Assembly (NCBI GenBank): GCA_030606165.1
Contig: JAUWGZ010000061.1
Location: 1 to 7,732 of the forward strand
Source of the DNA: Dehalococcoidia bacterium
GTDB lineage: Bacteria; Chloroflexota; Dehalococcoidia; GIF9; AB-539-J10
Direction of reading: 5' to 3'
DNA: 7,732 nt
Position numbers and translations under genes: made by a program. This document shows, in pieces, positions 4,840 to 7,732 of the stretch (positions within the stretch are counted from its first letter, which is position 1; each line of letters opens with the position of its first letter). The notes below the pieces were generated by a model, which had not been told where the DNA came from, ran no database searches, and was given only the letters and a program-made list of their open reading frames with translations.

Positions 4840-5379
4840 TTATTCACCTTTATAGGCATAGATATCCAGGTTGATGGTAGCGCTATCTCCTTCACCGGCA
4901 TAATTGATTTTTACTGCCGTCACCTCAGCGCTCCACGGTAGTTGAAAATCCACACCGGCCCTCAAAGCGTCTACAAAATCCAGTATGTCACTCACGTCAC
5001 CATTGACACCTACCACAAATGAAGAGACAGAATAGGTAGCACCTCCTGCTTCTTTCGGCATTGATGCAGTGAGCTTGGTTATCTCCACATCACAATCGTC
5101 AGCAATCTCAAATAAGTCCTCGCCGTATTCAATGCTCTCCACTGATTGAGGAAATTTTGCCCGGCTCCTGTCAAGCAATGACTGAGCTTGAGCGAGTTGG
5201 TTTTTCAGGTCTCCCTTTTGAGCAGTGAGCTTAGGCAAGAGAGCTTGAGCTACAAAGAGGTTATTCTCTAATTGCTCCCGCTCTCCAGCTTGCCGGGAGT
5301 AGGTGGAGAACAGGAGGGCGAGGACGATAGCGAAAACGGCGATCCCTACAATCAGCCAGACCTTCTTACTCGTCTTCAT
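4840..5379 (-). CDS. pilO: PilO-like inner-membrane pilus assembly protein
   Basis: A 179-residue bitopic membrane protein with the PilO plan. A short basic cytoplasmic start (MKTSKKVW) precedes one membrane helix (about 7-26), a coiled coil (about 30-75) and a C-terminal ferredoxin-like domain (about 83-179) with SSFVVGVNGDVSDILDFVDAL, which matches the PilO pattern of strand, G-D/Y, then helix. It would pair with the PilN half of the downstream fusion on the outer side of the membrane. The ATG at 5379 has GGAG six bases upstream. It is the first gene of a two-gene unit with pilMN, whereas the usual order is M-N-O, so a PilN-like identity for this protein cannot be fully excluded; the two families share the same fold. 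PilP and PilQ are absent, as expected for a cell without a classic outer membrane. Confidence 0.7.
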   Translation of the reverse strand: MKTSKKVWLIVGIAVFAIVLALLFSTYSRQAGEREQLENNLFVAQALLPKLTAQKGDLKNQLAQAQSLLDRSRAKFPQSVESIEYGEDLFEIADDCDVEITKLTASMPKEAGGATYSVSSFVVGVNGDVSDILDFVDALRAGVDFQLPWSAEVTAVKINYAGEGDSATINLDIYAYKGE

Positions 5380-5464
5380 AAACTACTCCGTTTTCTTGTA
5401 ACTCCTTCAGCATCCCCCTCTAACACGCAAGTGGTCTCTCCTTCAATATCCCCCTTAGAAATAA

Positions 5465-5658
5465 AGGATTCTCTTCTTAAATCTCCCCCTTAAAGCAAGG
5501 GGGAGAAAAGGGGTTATTTCCATAACTCCCCCGCCTGCCTGCTCGCCGTATATGACTCCAGCAGGCGAGCCAAGCCTTGGCCTGCTTGCGCTAAAGCTTC
5601 AGCGAAGGCAAGCGGGCAGGCCTTTCCCCTCTTATCTTAAGAGGGGAAATTTGGCAAA
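5465..5658 (+). repeat. P repeat copy d interrupted by a G element, in the pilO leader
   Basis: Left P half: CTTCTTAAATCTCCCCC with the hairpin CCCCCTT-AAAGC-AAGGGGG (5485-5503), then CCATAACTCC up to 5529. Right P half: from 5621, CCTTTCCCCTCTTATC, TTAAGAGGGGAAATTTGGC. It shares the exact G insertion point of copy c, so c and d descend from one composite. It lacks the 24-base insert seen in copy c. It lies between the predicted pilO promoter and the pilO start. Confidence 0.75.
5530..5620 (+). repeat. G element, 91-base copy C (no nested insert)
   Basis: Same ends as copies A and B (CCCGCCTGCCTGCTCGCC ... GCAAGCGGGCAGG). It lacks the 30-base nested unit, reading AAGCTTCAGCG straight through at 5594-5604, and has one extra TA (GTATATGACTCC). 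It is the simplest of the three long copies. Confidence 0.8.
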
Positions 5659-5709
5659 AGCTTACGTGGCAAGTCCTGCTTAGTTTCACGAGCTACTTAA
5701 CTTCCTCGT

Positions 5710-5738
5710 AATATACCATCATCTAAAAAGTCTGTCTA
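5710..5738 (-). promoter_or_regulatory. Sigma70-type promoter directing pilO-pilMN
   Basis: On the - strand, TAGACA (5738-5733, one mismatch from TTGACA) is followed after 17 bases by TATATT (5715-5710, one mismatch from TATAAT). The start would be near 5703, leaving a leader of about 320 bases that contains the P+G composite. Reading through from the upstream surface-protein gene is an alternative, since no clear terminator lies between. Confidence 0.45.
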
Positions 5739-5800
5739 GTAGTTCTCTAGGAAGTGTTTGCCTTTTCAATCGTTGAAATACCATGGTGTCCCCAGAAAAA

Positions 5801-7732
5801 TTATCCTCTTATCAGATAGCTTATGCTGCCGCCACTCGTTGTCTCGCTGCGGAAGGAGATAATGGTATAGACCAACATAATGAGTTCGGCGTCATTGGGG
5901 TTTGAGCTGGCATTGCCGAGTACTACCCAAGCCGCGGTATCACCAGGCTCTAGTAGCCCGCTACTCCAGGTAACTTGAAAGGTATCAATATCTACCCCAT
6001 TGGCGGCAAGCCCGGGAGACTGGCTATTCCAGACATTATTAGGGCTACCTTCGCTATTACTGGTGCAATCGATGCCGTCCCAGAGCTTGTAGGCGTCAGG
6101 TATTTGATAGCTAGGAACGGATGGCTCAGCATCGAGTAGTGCTATGAAATCATAAGGCCAGTGCTCATCGCCATCACCGACAAAGCAGGTGATACGGGCA
6201 GAATATTCTTCGCCTCCAATCGGGTCGGGGACAAGGAAGCCGCTGAGGGAGAAGTCCAGTGTAGTATGCACTTTGACATAACGTAAGGTATCAAAGAGAT
6301 AGAGCTGATGTCCTTGTGTCTCGGGGCTGGAGTAGATGATAATCAGCGACCAGCCGGCATAAGTCCACATATATTGGCTGGCTGTTGATGAAGCCGGAGT
6401 AGCCAGGGGATAGCCGGTCGTCCCGGAGGGATACAGGTCATAGCCGCTACCTTCTAACACATGACCCAGGGTAAAGGTGCCGCTCTTGGTGCCGGGGTCG
6501 AGCGCGGCGTTAACACTGGCAATGACATCGCAAAAACAGGAGTAGCACCAGGAGTTTTCCACGGCATCCGGGGTAGGCTCTACCTGCCACTGACTAGCGG
6601 TTATCTGGTTACCGTTAAACATAACCCTATTGACCTTGGCGTCTTCCACAGACGACCCCTCCGACGGGACAGAGATGGTGATGTCATCGATATAGCAATA
6701 CTCGTTAAATTCATCGAAGTCCAAGAAGAAACGCATCTTGAATCTGTCGGTTAGATATTCGTCAGGAATGGGGGTGTTGAAACTGCTTGACGGGTTATCG
6801 TCGCAAAATGCGGTATTCCATAAACTCCAGCTCGCACCGCCATCTCCGGAAAAGGCGTATTTGAGGCAATCACCTGGTTCCAACTGCTGCGGCGGCCATC
6901 CCCATCCCGATTGCCATTCTCTCTGCGACCAGGAAACGGTAACCTCTTGACCCGAGTACGGGCTCAAATCCAGGCAGTGTGTTGGGTCAGCGTTGATATG
7001 CATAGTAAGGGTTCTATCGTCGTCACTGCCACCACCTTGACCCAGAAATTCTTTATCCCCAAACCACTGCCAAATTGACCAGTGGTCACCGGGAATCCAA
7101 TCGTCCATGTTGTCACAACTCTCTGGCGGCCATGGTCCTTGTTCAACACCTTCTATCCATCCTGACCAGTAGAGCCAGGCCGCTTCTATTACGGCATTGG
7201 ATGGAATATCGCCCTCGGCGACGGTGGCGCTGCTTTCCTTGTAAAGTCTGTTTCGATAGTGTGGGCAAAACCCACCTGTATATGTACACGTCATCAAGGT
7301 ATTGCCTGTGGCGTGGTAGTCTCCCGAGATGGCAGCGCCCAGTTTGCGCACCTCAATTTTGGAAGCATAGGCTTCCACTTCGCAGCCCCCAGCTACCGAT
7401 AGAATCTTATAAATCTTGACGTCAGCATCCCAGGTGTAAGTAACGTCAGCAACTCCGCTGGTGTCGATCCAGGAGACTGCATGATTGGGACTCTGCCCCT
7501 CCGGTCCTGTGTTGTAGTACTCGAACGTGAAGCTCTTTATCATCGGTGAGCCGTCGCTACCGGGAAAGCTGCTCAGACGAGCGGAGGCAAAGTCCCAGAC
7601 CACGGCATAACCGCCTTTATAGGGGGCAGTAACTGGTACACAGTAATAAGGCTCCCCACTAGCTTTCTCAAGGTCACTCGAGCCCACTACATACTCGAAG
7701 CCGGGCGGCAGCCATATACCTATCGTATTTAC
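5801..7732 (-). CDS. Large secreted/cell-surface protein, 5' end beyond window (partial)
   Basis: I do not recognise a named family. The frame stays open to the window edge (reading VNTIGIWLPPGFEYV before residue 16), so the visible 643 residues are the C-terminal part; a GTG at 7687 is only an internal valine codon. The opening phrase LPPGFEYVVGSS resembles the extracellular beta domains of bacterial surface adhesins. Visible features: GDYHATGNTLMTC (about 138-149), AAWLYWSGW (about 184-192), a jelly-roll or MAM-like segment (about 205-357) ending in CYIDDITIS, then KVNRVMFNGNQITASQW (about 366-382), WCYSCFCDV, and TYAGWSLIIIYSS (about 457-469). It has 14 cysteines, many tryptophans, and no membrane anchor or LPxTG at its C-terminus (ends SYLIRG). 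It sits upstream of pilO in the same direction, so a pilus-associated adhesin is a reasonable inference, not a demonstrated role. Confidence 0.8.
   Translation of the reverse strand, partial: VNTIGIWLPPGFEYVVGSSDLEKASGEPYYCVPVTAPYKGGYAVVWDFASARLSSFPGSDGSPMIKSFTFEYYNTGPEGQSPNHAVSWIDTSGVADVTYTWDADVKIYKILSVAGGCEVEAYASKIEVRKLGAAISGDYHATGNTLMTCTYTGGFCPHYRNRLYKESSATVAEGDIPSNAVIEAAWLYWSGWIEGVEQGPWPPESCDNMDDWIPGDHWSIWQWFGDKEFLGQGGGSDDDRTLTMHINADPTHCLDLSPYSGQEVTVSWSQREWQSGWGWPPQQLEPGDCLKYAFSGDGGASWSLWNTAFCDDNPSSSFNTPIPDEYLTDRFKMRFFLDFDEFNEYCYIDDITISVPSEGSSVEDAKVNRVMFNGNQITASQWQVEPTPDAVENSWCYSCFCDVIASVNAALDPGTKSGTFTLGHVLEGSGYDLYPSGTTGYPLATPASSTASQYMWTYAGWSLIIIYSSPETQGHQLYLFDTLRYVKVHTTLDFSLSGFLVPDPIGGEEYSARITCFVGDGDEHWPYDFIALLDAEPSVPSYQIPDAYKLWDGIDCTSNSEGSPNNVWNSQSPGLAANGVDIDTFQVTWSSGLLEPGDTAAWVVLGNASSNPNDAELIMLVYTIISFRSETTSGGSISYLIRG

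Noticed and set aside
3572..4874. Several + strand and one - strand open frames of 64-92 residues overlapping pilMN
   Set aside because: Out-of-frame shadows of a well-supported gene.
6461..7419. + strand open frames of 70-114 residues opposite the surface protein
   Set aside because: Shadows of the long - strand gene, with no ribosome binding sites or domain features.

Overview
The window looks like a chromosomal piece from an uncultured Chloroflexota bacterium, probably Dehalococcoidia-like. This rests on the style of the type IV pilus proteins (a PilM fused to PilN, a short PilO, no sign of the outer-membrane partners PilP/PilQ) and on intergenic DNA packed with short palindromic repeats. 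The taxonomic call is inference.

Layout. (1) Positions 1-621: a compact HicB antitoxin/HicA toxin pair on the + strand with its own promoter, lying between two direct copies of a dispersed repeat. (2) 622-1357 (736 bases): no credible gene. It holds a repeat-rich block: the S repeat (631-826), two tandem MITE-like P repeats (881-1127), a GC-rich G element (1128-1276) and an A/T-rich 'ATTTGGATT' stretch. (3) 1358-2425: pilT, the pilus retraction ATPase, on the - strand. (4) 2426-3409 (984 bases): no gene. It holds the pilT leader with hairpins and S repeats, a good - strand promoter with a palindrome beside it, a C10 tract, a perfect 28-base direct repeat, and a composite repeat in which a G element sits inside a P repeat. 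(5) 3410-5379: a - strand operon, pilO-like then a pilM-pilN fusion, separated by 2 bases. (6) 5380-5800 (421 bases): no gene; a second P+G composite and a probable promoter for pilO-pilMN. (7) 5801-7732: the 3' part of a large, cysteine- and tryptophan-rich, beta-type surface protein, open at the window edge.

How the genes fit together: PilM/PilN/PilO form the inner-membrane alignment platform of a type IV pilus, PilT powers retraction, and the large extracellular protein next door is a candidate pilus-associated or cell-surface adhesin. pilB, pilC, the prepilin peptidase and the pilins are not in the window. The HicBA pair is unrelated to pili and looks like an accessory cassette.

The most interesting signal is the repeat architecture. 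At least three sites show the same sequence with and without a GC-rich insert beginning CCCGCCTGCC and ending GCGGGCAGG. These inserts range from 27-30 to about 149 bases, nest inside one another, and leave no visible target duplication. They look like a family of tiny mobile or copy-pasted palindromic elements, seen here with their own empty sites.
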